Shown here: positions 45,471 through 57,971 of the stretch, piece by piece | Numbering within the stretch: the stretch's first letter is position 1 | How the letters are laid out: each line of letters begins with the position of its first letter | Source: Clostridiaceae bacterium M8S5 | Lineage (GTDB): Bacteria; Bacillota; Clostridia; Tissierellales; MCWD3 | Direction: 5' to 3' | DNA: 64,000 nucleotides | Assembly (NCBI GenBank): GCA_029227815.1 | Contig: CP118523.1 | Location: 4,619,268-4,683,267, forward strand | Position numbers and translations under genes: made by a program | Notes under the pieces: model-generated | Databases searched by the model: none | Told to the model about the DNA's origin: nothing | Seen by the model: the letters and a program-made list of their open reading frames with translations, nothing else

Positions 45471-46559
45471 ATGGGTTTAATAATAAAATGGGATATAACA
45501 TACAAATGCAACCTATATTGTAAACATTGTATTAATTCTGATTTTCTAAATAATAGGGTTGATGAATTAAAAACTAGTGAAATTATAAATATTATTGATA
45601 AAATAAGTAAATGTGTACCAATAGATTATATGCATATCCTAGGTGGGGAGCCGACTTTTAGAGAAGATTTTATAAAAATAACCGATTATTTAGACGAGCT
45701 AAAAATCAAATTTGGATTTAATACAAATGGATTGAACATAAATAAAAGCAAATTTAGAAAACTACTTTTGAATAAAAGTTTAAATAATATAGTAATTAGC
45801 TTAGAAGGTCCAATAGCTGAGATTAATAATAAAATAAGAGGAAAGAATGTATTTGATATAGTAGTTAGAAATGTAAAATCATTAGTAGAATTTAAAAAAG
45901 AAAATAAACTAGAACATCTAAGCTTAACAATAAATACAGTTGTAAGTAGTCTGAATTATGATTATATAATAGACATGGTTGATTTTTGTGTGGATTTAGG
46001 AGTACAAGAGCTAAATTTATTAGCTTTGATACCTAGTGGTAATGCAACTGACGACATGATGATAACAGATGAGCAAGAATTAGAATTAGTTAAAAATATA
46101 GCTATTAAATATGCTGAGACTAAAGATAAAATTGAAATATCACCCAAATTTGCTAGACCTATAGTTAAAGATTATTGCAAGCAAATACTAGATTTAGATT
46201 TTCCAAGAACGACTCATGCATGTGGAGCTGGTACAAACTTTGCATTTATAAACAATTTAGGTCAATTAGCTCCATGTGACAAATTTTTATATGAGTATAT
46301 AAAAAAAGAAGATAGAGACATTTATAGTATAAGAGACAGAGATTACTTTAGTGTTTGGAGTGAAGAGATTTTTAACATACCATACAAATTAACAGAAGGT
46401 GTAGACTTTTATAAAAAATATAAACCATGTAATGAATGTAAGTATCTAAAAGCTGAATGTTATCCTTGTTTTATCCCTCATTCAGAAGAAGAAGAGGTAC
46501 AAGTAAAACAATGTATGAAATACTTTGAATTATTGAATAAAGAACAGGAGGCATATTAA
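45471..46559 (+). CDS. Radical SAM/SPASM peptide maturase B
   Basis: This 362-residue paralog of the maturase at 41872 keeps CNLYCKHC at residues 13-20, HILGGEPTF, GQLAPC and CNECKYLKAECYPC. Similarity runs over the whole length, so the two arose by duplication. AAGGAGAGAAG precedes the ATG. Unlike copy A it has no RRE or exporter gene downstream; only a short remnant of an exporter gene is left at 46562. It probably borrows these proteins from cassette A. Confidence 0.9.
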   Translation: MGLIIKWDITYKCNLYCKHCINSDFLNNRVDELKTSEIINIIDKISKCVPIDYMHILGGEPTFREDFIKITDYLDELKIKFGFNTNGLNINKSKFRKLLLNKSLNNIVISLEGPIAEINNKIRGKNVFDIVVRNVKSLVEFKKENKLEHLSLTINTVVSSLNYDYIIDMVDFCVDLGVQELNLLALIPSGNATDDMMITDEQELELVKNIAIKYAETKDKIEISPKFARPIVKDYCKQILDLDFPRTTHACGAGTNFAFINNLGQLAPCDKFLYEYIKKEDRDIYSIRDRDYFSVWSEEIFNIPYKLTEGVDFYKKYKPCNECKYLKAECYPCFIPHSEEEEVQVKQCMKYFELLNKEQEAY

Positions 46560-46561
46560 TA

Positions 46562-46598
46562 TATCAATATGTAATAAGATTATAAATTTTGATGAAAA
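46562..46598 (+). pseudogene. Remnant of the 3' end of a second exporter gene
   Basis: These 37 bases match 44810-44846 of the exporter gene at 34 positions and in the same reading frame: SICNKIINFDEN and a stop here, SICNKIINLDEK there. It is best explained as the end of a duplicated cassette whose RRE gene and most of whose exporter gene were deleted. Confidence 0.75.
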
Positions 46599-46622
46599 TT
46601 AATTATTAGTCAAATGAGAATG

Positions 46623-46650
46623 GGCTCTTTGTTATAAAATAAAAGAGCCT
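46623..46650 (+). terminator. Possible terminator after maturase B
   Basis: GGCTCTTT at 46623-46630 pairs with AAAGAGCC at 46642-46649. There is no good T-run after it, so efficiency is uncertain. Confidence 0.4.
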
Positions 46651-46741
46651 ATTAATATGTAAAATTGATAATTTATGATAAAATACTTTTGAAAATATAA
46701 GATAAAGATGATATAGTTCAAATAAAAAGGGACTGATTAGT

Positions 46742-47230
46742 GTGAAAAGAAGAGATAAATATAACTATTATTTAGATATAGCCCAAACTGTTTTAGAAAG
46801 AGGAACATGCCTTAGACGTAACTATGGCGCGATTATTGTAAAAAACGATGAAATAATAGCTACAGGTTATACAGGCTCTCCTAGAGGCAGAAAAAACTGT
46901 ACGGATTTAGGATATTGTATAAGAGAGGAACTAAATATCCCTAGAGGGCAAAATTATGAAAAATGCAGAAGTGTTCATGCAGAAGCGAATTGTATTATAT
47001 CAGCGAGCAGAAGAGATACTATAGATAGTACATTATACTTGGTAGGAAAGGATGTTAAAACGGGCGATCTTGTGAAAAATGCAAACTCATGTACGATGTG
47101 TAAAAAAATGATTATCAATTCTGGTATTAAAGCTATAGTTATAAGAGATACAAAAGATGAGTATAGAGAAATAAAGGTAAAACAATGGATAGTGGAAGAT
47201 GATTCATTAAGTAGCGAAATGGGATACTAA
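46742..47230 (+). CDS. dCMP deaminase family protein
   Basis: The 162-residue zinc enzyme has HAEANCII with the first ligand and catalytic glutamate, and SCTMCKKMI with the two Cys ligands. GAIIVKNDEIIATGYTGSPRG is typical of deoxycytidylate deaminases, which make dUMP for thymidylate synthesis. The related ComEB proteins look the same. The GTG start follows GGGACTGATTA, a weak site. Confidence 0.85.
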   Translation: MKRRDKYNYYLDIAQTVLERGTCLRRNYGAIIVKNDEIIATGYTGSPRGRKNCTDLGYCIREELNIPRGQNYEKCRSVHAEANCIISASRRDTIDSTLYLVGKDVKTGDLVKNANSCTMCKKMIINSGIKAIVIRDTKDEYREIKVKQWIVEDDSLSSEMGY

Positions 47231-47602
47231 TAGAAAAAATGTTATAATTTTTATTAAATTTATATTACAAAAACAACAGCTAAATTGAGTAATGTGAATG
47301 AATATAGACTAATATGATAACAACTTATAAAAACAAATACATAATCATGTTATTTTTGTGTTAGTAATAAAATACATAAAAATGGCTATAATATCAGTGA
47401 TAAAAGCTATGTATATTATAGAGCTTTGTGTTATAGATCAAATTAATAAGGTTTTATACATCAAATTAAATATAATAAGAATTAAATCAACTAAGGGATA
47501 ATATATATTTAGCAGGATTGACTTTATATCGAAATTAAAGTAAAATCATAATGAGTTCTAAGTTATTTATTAAGAAGCAGTAATAATTGAAGGAGTGTTA
47601 TA
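47231..47602. other. Intergenic region before the wall-precursor genes
   Basis: No gene and no clear terminator or promoter was seen in about 370 AT-rich bases, apart from the ribosome site GAAGGAG just before 47603. Confidence 0.5.
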
Positions 47603-48670
47603 ATGGTTAAATACGTCGGACCATTTTTATTTGCTTTGTTACTATCATATTTTACTACACCATTAGTAAAAAGATTAGCAATAAAAATGGGAGCAGTAGA
47701 CATACCTAAAGACGATAGAAGAGTCCATAAAGAACCAATACCAAGTCTTGGAGGACTAGCGATATATTTTTCAACAGTTGTAAGTTTACTATTGTTCTGT
47801 TTATTAGGATATATACAGATGGACAAAAGTTTGATTAGTATATTAGTTGGTGGAACTATGATTGTGATAACAGGCGTTGTAGATGATACAAAGGTACTAT
47901 CGCCAAAAGCTAAATTTTTAGCACAGATAGTAGCAGCAAGTGTTTTAGTTTGGGGAGGGATAAAGATATCATTTGTATCTAATCCACTCAATGGACAGAT
48001 TATTAAGCTAGGATATTTTGCTATACCTATAACTATATTTTGGGTAGTCGGAATAACGAATACATTGAATTTCATAGATGGGCTAGATGGGCTAGCAGCA
48101 GGAGTTGCAGGGATAGCATCGGTTTCATTGATGTTTGTGGCTTCAAGGTTTGTTGACATATTTCCGTTTTATACTAGCGTAGTTCTTATGGCTGCAATAT
48201 TAGCAGGATCATCGTTTGGTTTTTTACCACACAACTTTAACCCAGCTAAGATATTTATGGGAGATACAGGAGCGTTATTTTTAGGTTTTATGTTATCTGT
48301 TATATCAGTAAGAGGTGTGATGAAAAGTTTTACAACAATATCAGTTGTATTACCAGTTATAATACTTGGAATACCAATATTTGATACAGCTTTTGCAATA
48401 ATAAGACGTTTTCTTAATAGACAGCCAATATCTCAAGGAGATAAAGGTCATTTACACCACAGATTGCTTAAAAAAGGACTAAACCAAAAACAAAGTGTTG
48501 TAGTATTGTATACAATTAGTATGCTGTTAGGCGGGCTAGCACTTATGCTTACTGACATGAATCTAAATAAGAGTACATTCATACTAGGAATGATTACAGG
48601 TGGTATACTGCTATTCTTTGTTCAAATGAGCTTAATGAGTATAATAAAACATAAATCAGGTAGAAACTAA
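47603..48670 (+). CDS. Undecaprenyl-phosphate GlcNAc-1-phosphate transferase, TagO/WecA type
   Basis: The 355-residue membrane enzyme of the MraY superfamily has about ten helices and the catalytic blocks RRVHKEPIPSLGG, DDTKVLSP, NFIDGLDGLAAG, FMGDTGALFLGF and KGHLHHRLLKKG. It loads GlcNAc-1-phosphate on the lipid carrier to start teichoic acid or other wall polymer synthesis. The next gene makes UDP-ManNAc, so the two probably serve the linkage unit of a secondary wall polymer, to which SLH proteins attach. Confidence 0.92.
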   Translation: MVKYVGPFLFALLLSYFTTPLVKRLAIKMGAVDIPKDDRRVHKEPIPSLGGLAIYFSTVVSLLLFCLLGYIQMDKSLISILVGGTMIVITGVVDDTKVLSPKAKFLAQIVAASVLVWGGIKISFVSNPLNGQIIKLGYFAIPITIFWVVGITNTLNFIDGLDGLAAGVAGIASVSLMFVASRFVDIFPFYTSVVLMAAILAGSSFGFLPHNFNPAKIFMGDTGALFLGFMLSVISVRGVMKSFTTISVVLPVIILGIPIFDTAFAIIRRFLNRQPISQGDKGHLHHRLLKKGLNQKQSVVVLYTISMLLGGLALMLTDMNLNKSTFILGMITGGILLFFVQMSLMSIIKHKSGRN

Positions 48671-48684
48671 TAAATTTGAAATAC

Positions 48685-48721
48685 AGAGGTAAGCTCAGAA
48701 ATTGAGAATACCTCTTTTTTA
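48685..48721 (+). terminator. Stem-loop with T-run between the transferase and epimerase genes
   Basis: AGAGGTA at 48685-48691 pairs with TACCTCT at 48709-48715, followed by TTTTTT. It sits 21 bases before the wecB start, so read-through or a second promoter is needed for that gene. Confidence 0.7.
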
Positions 48722-48741
48722 TAGAGAAGGAGGATAATGAT

Positions 48742-49860
48742 ATGAAAAAGATAAAAGTTCTAACCGTTTTTGGTACTAGACCAGAAGCAATAAAGATGGC
48801 ACCTATAATAAAGGCTATGAATAAAGAATATAAAGTTGAAAATAAAGTTTGTGTGACAGCACAACATAGAGAGCTATTAGATCAAGTTTTAGATATATTT
48901 GATATAAAGCCTGATTATGATATGAACATATTTGAACATGGACAGACATTAACACAAATCACAAGTAGAGCATTAAAAGGACTTGAAGAAATTATTAAAA
49001 AAGAACAGCCTGACGTTTTGTTAGTACAAGGAGATACTACAACAGTATTTGCAGGAGCTTTAGCAGGATTTTATCACAAAATTAAAATAGGACATGTTGA
49101 GGCTGGGCTTAGAAGTGGAGATATGTATTCACCTTATCCAGAAGAAATGAACAGGAAGCTAACAGGAGTGCTTTCAAATTATCACTTTGCACCAACAGAG
49201 TCAAGCAAAGAAAACTTAATCAAAGAAGGATACCCAGAGGAGATTATTTATGTTACAGGAAATACCTGTATAGATGCACTGTTTGAGACTGTAAAGGAAG
49301 ATTATATTTTTAAGAGTGATTTGCTAAATAAAATTGACTTTGAAAATAAAAAAGTAATATTAATGACTGCGCATAGAAATGAAAACATAGGCAAGCCAAT
49401 GCATAATATATTTAGTGCTGTTAAAGAAATAGTTAATGATAACGAAGATGTAGAAGTTGTATTTGCAATGCATCCTAATCCCAAAATGAGAGATATAGCT
49501 AGAATGTATTTAGACAATATGGATAGAGTACATCTAATAGATGCGTTAGACTATGAACAAAATGTCAACCTAATGGCAAAGTGCTACATGGTAGTTACAG
49601 ATTCAGGAGGGATTCAAGAAGAAGCTCCTTCACTTGGTAAGCCAATACTTGTACTTAGGAAAGAGACAGAAAGACCAGAAGGTATAATAGCCGGTACAGC
49701 TAAGTTATCTGGGATAGAAAAAGATAAAATATATGATGATATAGACTTATTAATAAATAATAAAAACGAGTATATTAAGATGGCAAATGCAGTAAATCCA
49801 TATGGAGATGGCAAATCATCAAAGAGAATAGTAGATATATTGGTGGATAGTTTTAAATAA
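48742..49860 (+). CDS. wecB: UDP-N-acetylglucosamine 2-epimerase, non-hydrolysing
   Basis: The 372-residue enzyme has GTRPEAIKMAP, VCVTAQHRELLDQVL, VQGDTTTVFAGAL, VEAGLRSGD, TDSGGIQEEAP and LRKETERPEG, all characteristic of MnaA/WecB. It makes UDP-ManNAc for wall polymers. GAAGGAGG precedes the ATG. Confidence 0.95.
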   Translation: MKKIKVLTVFGTRPEAIKMAPIIKAMNKEYKVENKVCVTAQHRELLDQVLDIFDIKPDYDMNIFEHGQTLTQITSRALKGLEEIIKKEQPDVLLVQGDTTTVFAGALAGFYHKIKIGHVEAGLRSGDMYSPYPEEMNRKLTGVLSNYHFAPTESSKENLIKEGYPEEIIYVTGNTCIDALFETVKEDYIFKSDLLNKIDFENKKVILMTAHRNENIGKPMHNIFSAVKEIVNDNEDVEVVFAMHPNPKMRDIARMYLDNMDRVHLIDALDYEQNVNLMAKCYMVVTDSGGIQEEAPSLGKPILVLRKETERPEGIIAGTAKLSGIEKDKIYDDIDLLINNKNEYIKMANAVNPYGDGKSSKRIVDILVDSFK

Positions 49861-49861
49861 A

Positions 49862-49890
49862 TTGACAAAATAGGAACAATGCACTATAAT
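49862..49890 (+). promoter_or_regulatory. Perfect consensus sigma-A promoter far upstream of the ATP synthase operon
   Basis: TTGACA at 49862-49867 and TATAAT at 49885-49890 with a 17-base spacer match the consensus exactly. It begins one base after the wecB stop region and would give a leader of nearly 400 bases before the first operon gene. Confidence 0.8.
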
Positions 49891-50222
49891 AAAGCGCTAA
49901 ATGAGACTTATACAATATATTAACAACACTCGGAAATATTGTAAAATACACATGTAAGAGCTGTTAATATTTAAGTATTATCAGTATTTTAACTCTAATA
50001 AGTTTTGAAATATTCAGAATTAATTCAAAGCTCTTTGATTAAGATATAATCATGATTATGCTTGTTATTTATCATTTTTCCATTGTGAAGAAAAATTATT
50101 AACTATAAATTTATCCTTGATATAAGTACTAGCAAAGTATTATACTAAATACAGTTAGAAATTTTAGATTCAAAAAAATACACTAGATGTACTATATAAA
50201 AATACTGATAGATTTTACACAA

Positions 50223-50251
50223 TTTACAACTTGAAAAAACTGGTATATAAT
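50223..50251 (+). promoter_or_regulatory. Proximal promoter of the ATP synthase operon
   Basis: TTTACA at 50223-50228 and TATAAT at 50246-50251 are 17 bases apart, about 30 bases before the first start codon. Confidence 0.7.
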
Positions 50252-50280
50252 ATAAAATTGGTAGAAAGTAGTTGAGATGT

Positions 50281-50514
50281 GTGATTAAAAAGAAGAGCTA
50301 TGGTCAGATACTAAAAAATCTTGCATTAGTTAGTCAAATTGGGATAACGATGTTGGTTCCAATTGTAGGGGGAATTTTTTTAGGTAATTATATAGATAAT
50401 TTGATTGGAGTAAAAGCTATTTTTCTAGCTGTATTTACAGTATTAGGTATAGTTATATCATTTATGAACTTATATAAATTAGCTACTAAAGGAACACGTG
50501 GTGACAAAAAATAG
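50281..50514 (+). CDS. AtpZ/AtpI-like small membrane protein
   Basis: This protein of about 77 residues has two helices and the family blocks LALVSQIGITMLVPIVGG and GVKAIFLAVFTVLGIV. Such proteins sit first in atp operons and are linked to assembly of the c-ring or to ion import. GTG at 50281 is taken as start (VIKKKSYGQ); a TTG nine bases earlier is also open and no strong ribosome site separates them. Confidence 0.8.
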   Translation: MIKKKSYGQILKNLALVSQIGITMLVPIVGGIFLGNYIDNLIGVKAIFLAVFTVLGIVISFMNLYKLATKGTRGDKK

Positions 50515-50539
50515 ATTGTTTAAAATTTAACGAGGTGAA

Positions 50540-50935
50540 GTGAACTTGAGTTTATTAAAAAATACCTTTAGTACAATACTAAAAAGAGTAATAATTATTA
50601 ATTTATTATTAATAGGCATTATATTTTTTGTATTTAAAGAACCAATGCCATATGTCAAGGGATTGATATTTGGGTCATCTATAAATGTGCTTAATTTTCG
50701 TTTGATGAGTATAACATTAGCAAAATCTACCCAAATGAACAAAAAACGTATTATGGCCTATGTTATGGGGAATTATATGATAAGGTACGTAATCTATGCT
50801 ATGGTACTGGCTATATCCGTAGTAGCAGATTATTTAAGCTTTTATACTACTGCTTTAGGTTTTTTTATGGTAAAAATTGTTATACTATCTGATACATTTT
50901 TTGATTTAATATATAAGAAAACAAAAAATAATTAA
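50540..50935 (+). CDS. atpI: ATP synthase subunit I
   Basis: The protein of about 131 residues has four helices and features of AtpI: an early FKEPMPYVKGLIFGSSINVLN and a YMIRYVIYAM segment. It is thought to help assemble the c-ring. GTG 50540 or TTG 50546 can start; the TTG is better spaced from GAGGTG. Confidence 0.8.
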   Translation: MNLSLLKNTFSTILKRVIIINLLLIGIIFFVFKEPMPYVKGLIFGSSINVLNFRLMSITLAKSTQMNKKRIMAYVMGNYMIRYVIYAMVLAISVVADYLSFYTTALGFFMVKIVILSDTFFDLIYKKTKNN

Positions 50936-51066
50936 AATAATTTTTATCATTTGTCAAAAAATTTGATATAATATGAAATTATAACAGTTTAACCATGCTT
51001 ACATTAGGTCAAGCTGATTCATAATTATTATATGTATATTTAATATTTATGAAAGGAGGTTATATT

Positions 51067-51738
51067 TTGAAGGGTATTATTTTTAATATGTCTGGCAAAG
51101 AAATATATATACATGATACAGTAATTCATTCTTGGATTATAGTCATATTGCTTTCTATATTTGCTATATATGTTGGCAATAAGGCTAAAAAAGTTAAACC
51201 TAAGGATAGACCAAAAGGGATATTAAATATAGTTGAAATGGTAGTTGAAGGTATTAGATCTTTAGTAAAGAGTACAATGGGAGAAGACAAGATGAAATTT
51301 GCACCGTACATAATGACTCTTGCATTTTTCTTAGTGGTGGCAAATCTCTTTGGGCTATTAGGACTTACACCTCCAACGTCAGACTATAATGTCACATTTG
51401 CACTGGCAATTATAACATTTGTATTAACTCAATATTATGGATTGAAGTCAAAGGGATTGAAAGGCTATATAAAAGGATTCTTTGAGCCTGTATTTTTCTT
51501 ATTCCCACTAAACATAATAGGAGAGTTAGCAAATCCAGTATCATTGTCTTTCCGTTTATTTGGTAATATACTCAGTGGAGTTATAATTATGGGATTACTC
51601 TATAATGCTCTAGGTTTTGTAGCGCCAGTTATAACACCGATATTCCACTCGTACTTTGATATATTCTCAGGGTTAATACAAACCTTTATATTTATGATGT
51701 TAACAATGGTATTTGTGTCAATGGCAATGGATGATTAA
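51067..51738 (+). CDS. atpB: ATP synthase subunit a
   Basis: The TTG at 51067 follows AAAGGAGGTTATAT; the protein has 223 residues and about five to six helices. LSFRLFGNILSGVII carries the essential arginine of the a subunit, and FSGLIQTFIFMMLTMVF is the usual last helix. Together with the c-ring it forms the ion path of the membrane sector. Confidence 0.94.
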   Translation: MKGIIFNMSGKEIYIHDTVIHSWIIVILLSIFAIYVGNKAKKVKPKDRPKGILNIVEMVVEGIRSLVKSTMGEDKMKFAPYIMTLAFFLVVANLFGLLGLTPPTSDYNVTFALAIITFVLTQYYGLKSKGLKGYIKGFFEPVFFLFPLNIIGELANPVSLSFRLFGNILSGVIIMGLLYNALGFVAPVITPIFHSYFDIFSGLIQTFIFMMLTMVFVSMAMDD

Positions 51739-51808
51739 CGTTTAGGAACCATTTATATGGTTTATAATAAAACAAATTATATTGAAAAATAAAAAGGAGG
51801 AAACATAA

Positions 51809-52072
<264 letters not shown>

Positions 52073-52174
52073 GAGTATGTTTTATATTACTGAGCACAGG
52101 AAGGGGCTGTCAGGATATTAATAAAGGCAGCTTCTTATTCAAGTTCTGCATATCAACTAAAAGGAGGTATAGTA

Positions 52175-52267
52175 ATGGACGCAACACCTAACTTAATTAC
52201 TTACGCATATCAAATATTAACAACAACATTTCTAATTATGGGAATACTTTTAATTAGACCAGTATAG
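52175..52267 (+). CDS. 30-residue hydrophobic peptide between atpE and atpF
   Basis: AAAAGGAGGT seven bases upstream is as good as any site in the operon. The peptide is MDATPNLITYAYQ, then LTTTFLIMGILLIRPV. The end resembles the last helix of subunit c ([12 protein letters not shown]), so it may be a shortened c-subunit duplicate or an independent small membrane protein. It stands alone between the two genes, where no gene is expected. Confidence 0.6.
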   Translation: MDATPNLITYAYQILTTTFLIMGILLIRPV

Positions 52268-52359
52268 AGCGTATTAACAGTTGATTTGTGGAAAACATTA
52301 GTATGAAAATAATTAAATTAAAATAGATTTCGTTACCTTAACGAAAGGAGGTTAGGGCA

Positions 52360-52856
52360 ATGCCAACTGTACATGTGTTACCTGATCCAGTCAATTTTTT
52401 ATTACAGATTTTAGCGACAATCGTCTTATTTGGTGTCCTAAGATATAAATTATATGAGCCAGTAACTAAAATGTTAGAAGGTAGGAAAGACGCTATAGCA
52501 AAAGATATAAAATTGGCTGAAGACCAAAAAACAGAAGCCCAGAAGCTTAGAAAAAGCTATGAGGTAAAAATTAGTGAAGCAAAGAATGAAGCCAAAGATA
52601 TTATAGAAGCATCAAGAAAAAGAGGCGACCAATTAAGAGAAGAAATTGTTACAAATGCCAAAAAAGATGCTAATGATATATTAGAAAAAGCAAATAAAGA
52701 AATAGATAGACAAAAAGAAAAAGCAGCAGAAGAGTTGAAGACAGAAATTGTAAGTATTGCAATGATGGCTGCAAGCAAAGTTGTAGAGGAAAAGCTAGAT
52801 GAAAAAACCCATAAAAATATGATAAATAAATTTATCAATGAGGTAGGGGAAAGCAA

Positions 52857-52869
<13 letters not shown>
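52360..52869 (+). CDS. atpF: ATP synthase subunit b
   Basis: The 169-residue protein has one N-terminal helix (about 8-28, VNFLLQILATIVLFGVLRYK) and a long charged coiled coil forming the stator stalk. It overlaps atpH by 13 bases. AAAGGAGG precedes the ATG. Confidence 0.94.
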
Positions 52870-54934
<2,065 letters not shown>

Positions 54935-54978
54935 TCATTTTTCTAAGGCTACTCCAAAATGGAGATGGAGGTGATACG

Positions 54979-55833
54979 ATGGCTCAAGGAATGAGAGATA
55001 TAAAGAGACGTATTAGAAGTGTTTCAAATACAAAAAAGATAACAAAAGCCATGGAGCTTGTTTCGTCAGCCAAACTTAGAAAAGCAAGAGCAAAACTTGA
55101 AAAAACTAGACCTTATTTTGATACAGTGATAAGGAGTATAAATGAAATATTGGCTAGTACAGATGGTATAAAGCACCCTATGTTAATCAAGAGAGAAGTT
55201 AAGAAAGTTTTATATATAGTATTAACATCAGATAGAGGGCTATGTGGAGGTTATAACAGCAACATATTGAAGCTTGTAGAAAAACATAGTGCAGGTGACA
55301 AAGAAGTTTCTGTTATCAATGTAGGGATGAGAGCAAAATCATATTTTGAGATAAGAAATTATGATATCAAAGAAAATTTCTTACATATCTCAGAAAGCCC
55401 TACGTACTCAGATGCATTAGAAATAGGTTCATTAGCACTAAAGCTGTATGAAGAAAAAGAAATAGATGAAATAAATCTCGTATATACAAGTTTTGTCAGC
55501 ACAATAACATATCAGCCTAAAGTATTAAAACTACTTCCAGCTGATAATTTTAAGGCTGAGGAAAAAGCAAAGAAAACATTAGTAGAATACGAACCTTCTC
55601 CCGAATCAGTGCTAGATTACTTGATACCAAAGTACGTATATAGTGCTATATATGGAGGGTTGGTAGAATCTTCAGCTAGTGAACAAGGATCAAGAAGAGT
55701 AGCAATGGAATCTGCTACAGATAACGCTGAAGAAATGATAGAAAAACTTCAATTAAGTTATAATAGAGCTCGTCAGGCTGCTATAACTCAAGAGATATCA
55801 GAGATAGTTGGAGGAGCAGAAGCATTAAAATAA
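54979..55833 (+). CDS. atpG: ATP synthase subunit gamma
   Basis: The 284-residue rotor shaft has IKRRIRSVSNTKKITKAMEL at the N terminus, SDRGLCGGYN, and the C-terminal RQAAITQEISEIVGGAEAL. GGAGGTGATAC precedes the ATG. Confidence 0.96.
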   Translation: MAQGMRDIKRRIRSVSNTKKITKAMELVSSAKLRKARAKLEKTRPYFDTVIRSINEILASTDGIKHPMLIKREVKKVLYIVLTSDRGLCGGYNSNILKLVEKHSAGDKEVSVINVGMRAKSYFEIRNYDIKENFLHISESPTYSDALEIGSLALKLYEEKEIDEINLVYTSFVSTITYQPKVLKLLPADNFKAEEKAKKTLVEYEPSPESVLDYLIPKYVYSAIYGGLVESSASEQGSRRVAMESATDNAEEMIEKLQLSYNRARQAAITQEISEIVGGAEALK

Positions 55834-55859
55834 AGCGATATTAAGCTTACCAGAAATGA

Positions 55860-57278
<1,419 letters not shown>

Positions 57279-57308
57279 TAAATACCTCAAATAATTGGAG
57301 GTGATATA

Positions 57309-57707
57309 GTGGTATCTAAATTCAATTTAGAAATAGTTACGCCAGATAGAAAATTTTTTGAAGAAGATGTTGAGATGGTCATTGTCAGATCGACAGAGGG
57401 TGATATTGGAATACTTAAGAATCACACACCATTAGTTACAGTTTTGGGTATTGGTAAAATCAAAATCCAAAGAGATGGGGACATTAAGCAAGCAGCAATA
57501 GCTTCTGGATACATGGAAGTTCAAAAAGATAAGACAACAATTATTACAGATGCTGCTGAATGGCCAGAAGATATAGATATAAACAGAGCCGAAGCTGCTA
57601 AAAAAAGAGCTGAGGACAGACTTAACAAAAAAGACAAAAATACAAATATTACAAGAGCAGAGATTGCACTTGCAAAAGCTATTAACAGAATAAGTTTAGT
57701 TAAATAG
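57309..57707 (+). CDS. atpC: ATP synthase subunit epsilon
   Basis: The 132-residue protein has the beta domain (FNLEIVTPDRKFFEEDVEMV, GDIGILKNHTPLVT) and a C-terminal helical hairpin. It couples and inhibits F1. The GTG start follows TTGGAGGTGAT. It is the last gene of the operon. Confidence 0.95.
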   Translation: MVSKFNLEIVTPDRKFFEEDVEMVIVRSTEGDIGILKNHTPLVTVLGIGKIKIQRDGDIKQAAIASGYMEVQKDKTTIITDAAEWPEDIDINRAEAAKKRAEDRLNKKDKNTNITRAEIALAKAINRISLVK

Positions 57708-57714
57708 AATTATT

Positions 57715-57745
57715 AAAAGACGTCAGGTTTTGACGTCTTTTATAG
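57715..57745 (+). terminator. Rho-independent terminator of the ATP synthase operon
   Basis: AAAAGACGTCA at 57715-57725 pairs with TGACGTCTTTT at 57731-57741 around a 5-base loop. Confidence 0.88.
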
Positions 57746-57971
57746 CGTATAAATAATATTGTTTAAGTAAAATATAAGCTAAATTAAAGCAAGAAAAAAT
57801 CCTTTAATATTAATAAAAATTTACAATAAAAAAATGTATAAAACGACCTCTATTTTGTCAATACTTAATAACGAGGGAAGTGTTTAAGGATTAAATGTTT
57901 TGTCCCCCTTTAGCATTTAAAACTTTGATATTTCCCTCTTATTAAAGTCTTAGCAATTTTGGAGGTGTAAC

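Larger units (their letters stand above)
49861..50280. other. Intergenic region upstream of the ATP synthase operon
   Basis: About 420 bases carry no recognisable gene but three promoter-like sites: a perfect consensus one at 49862-49890, TTGATA...TATACT near 50119-50148, and one right before the operon at 50223-50251. The sequence between them is AT-rich and without clear large structures. Confidence 0.55.
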
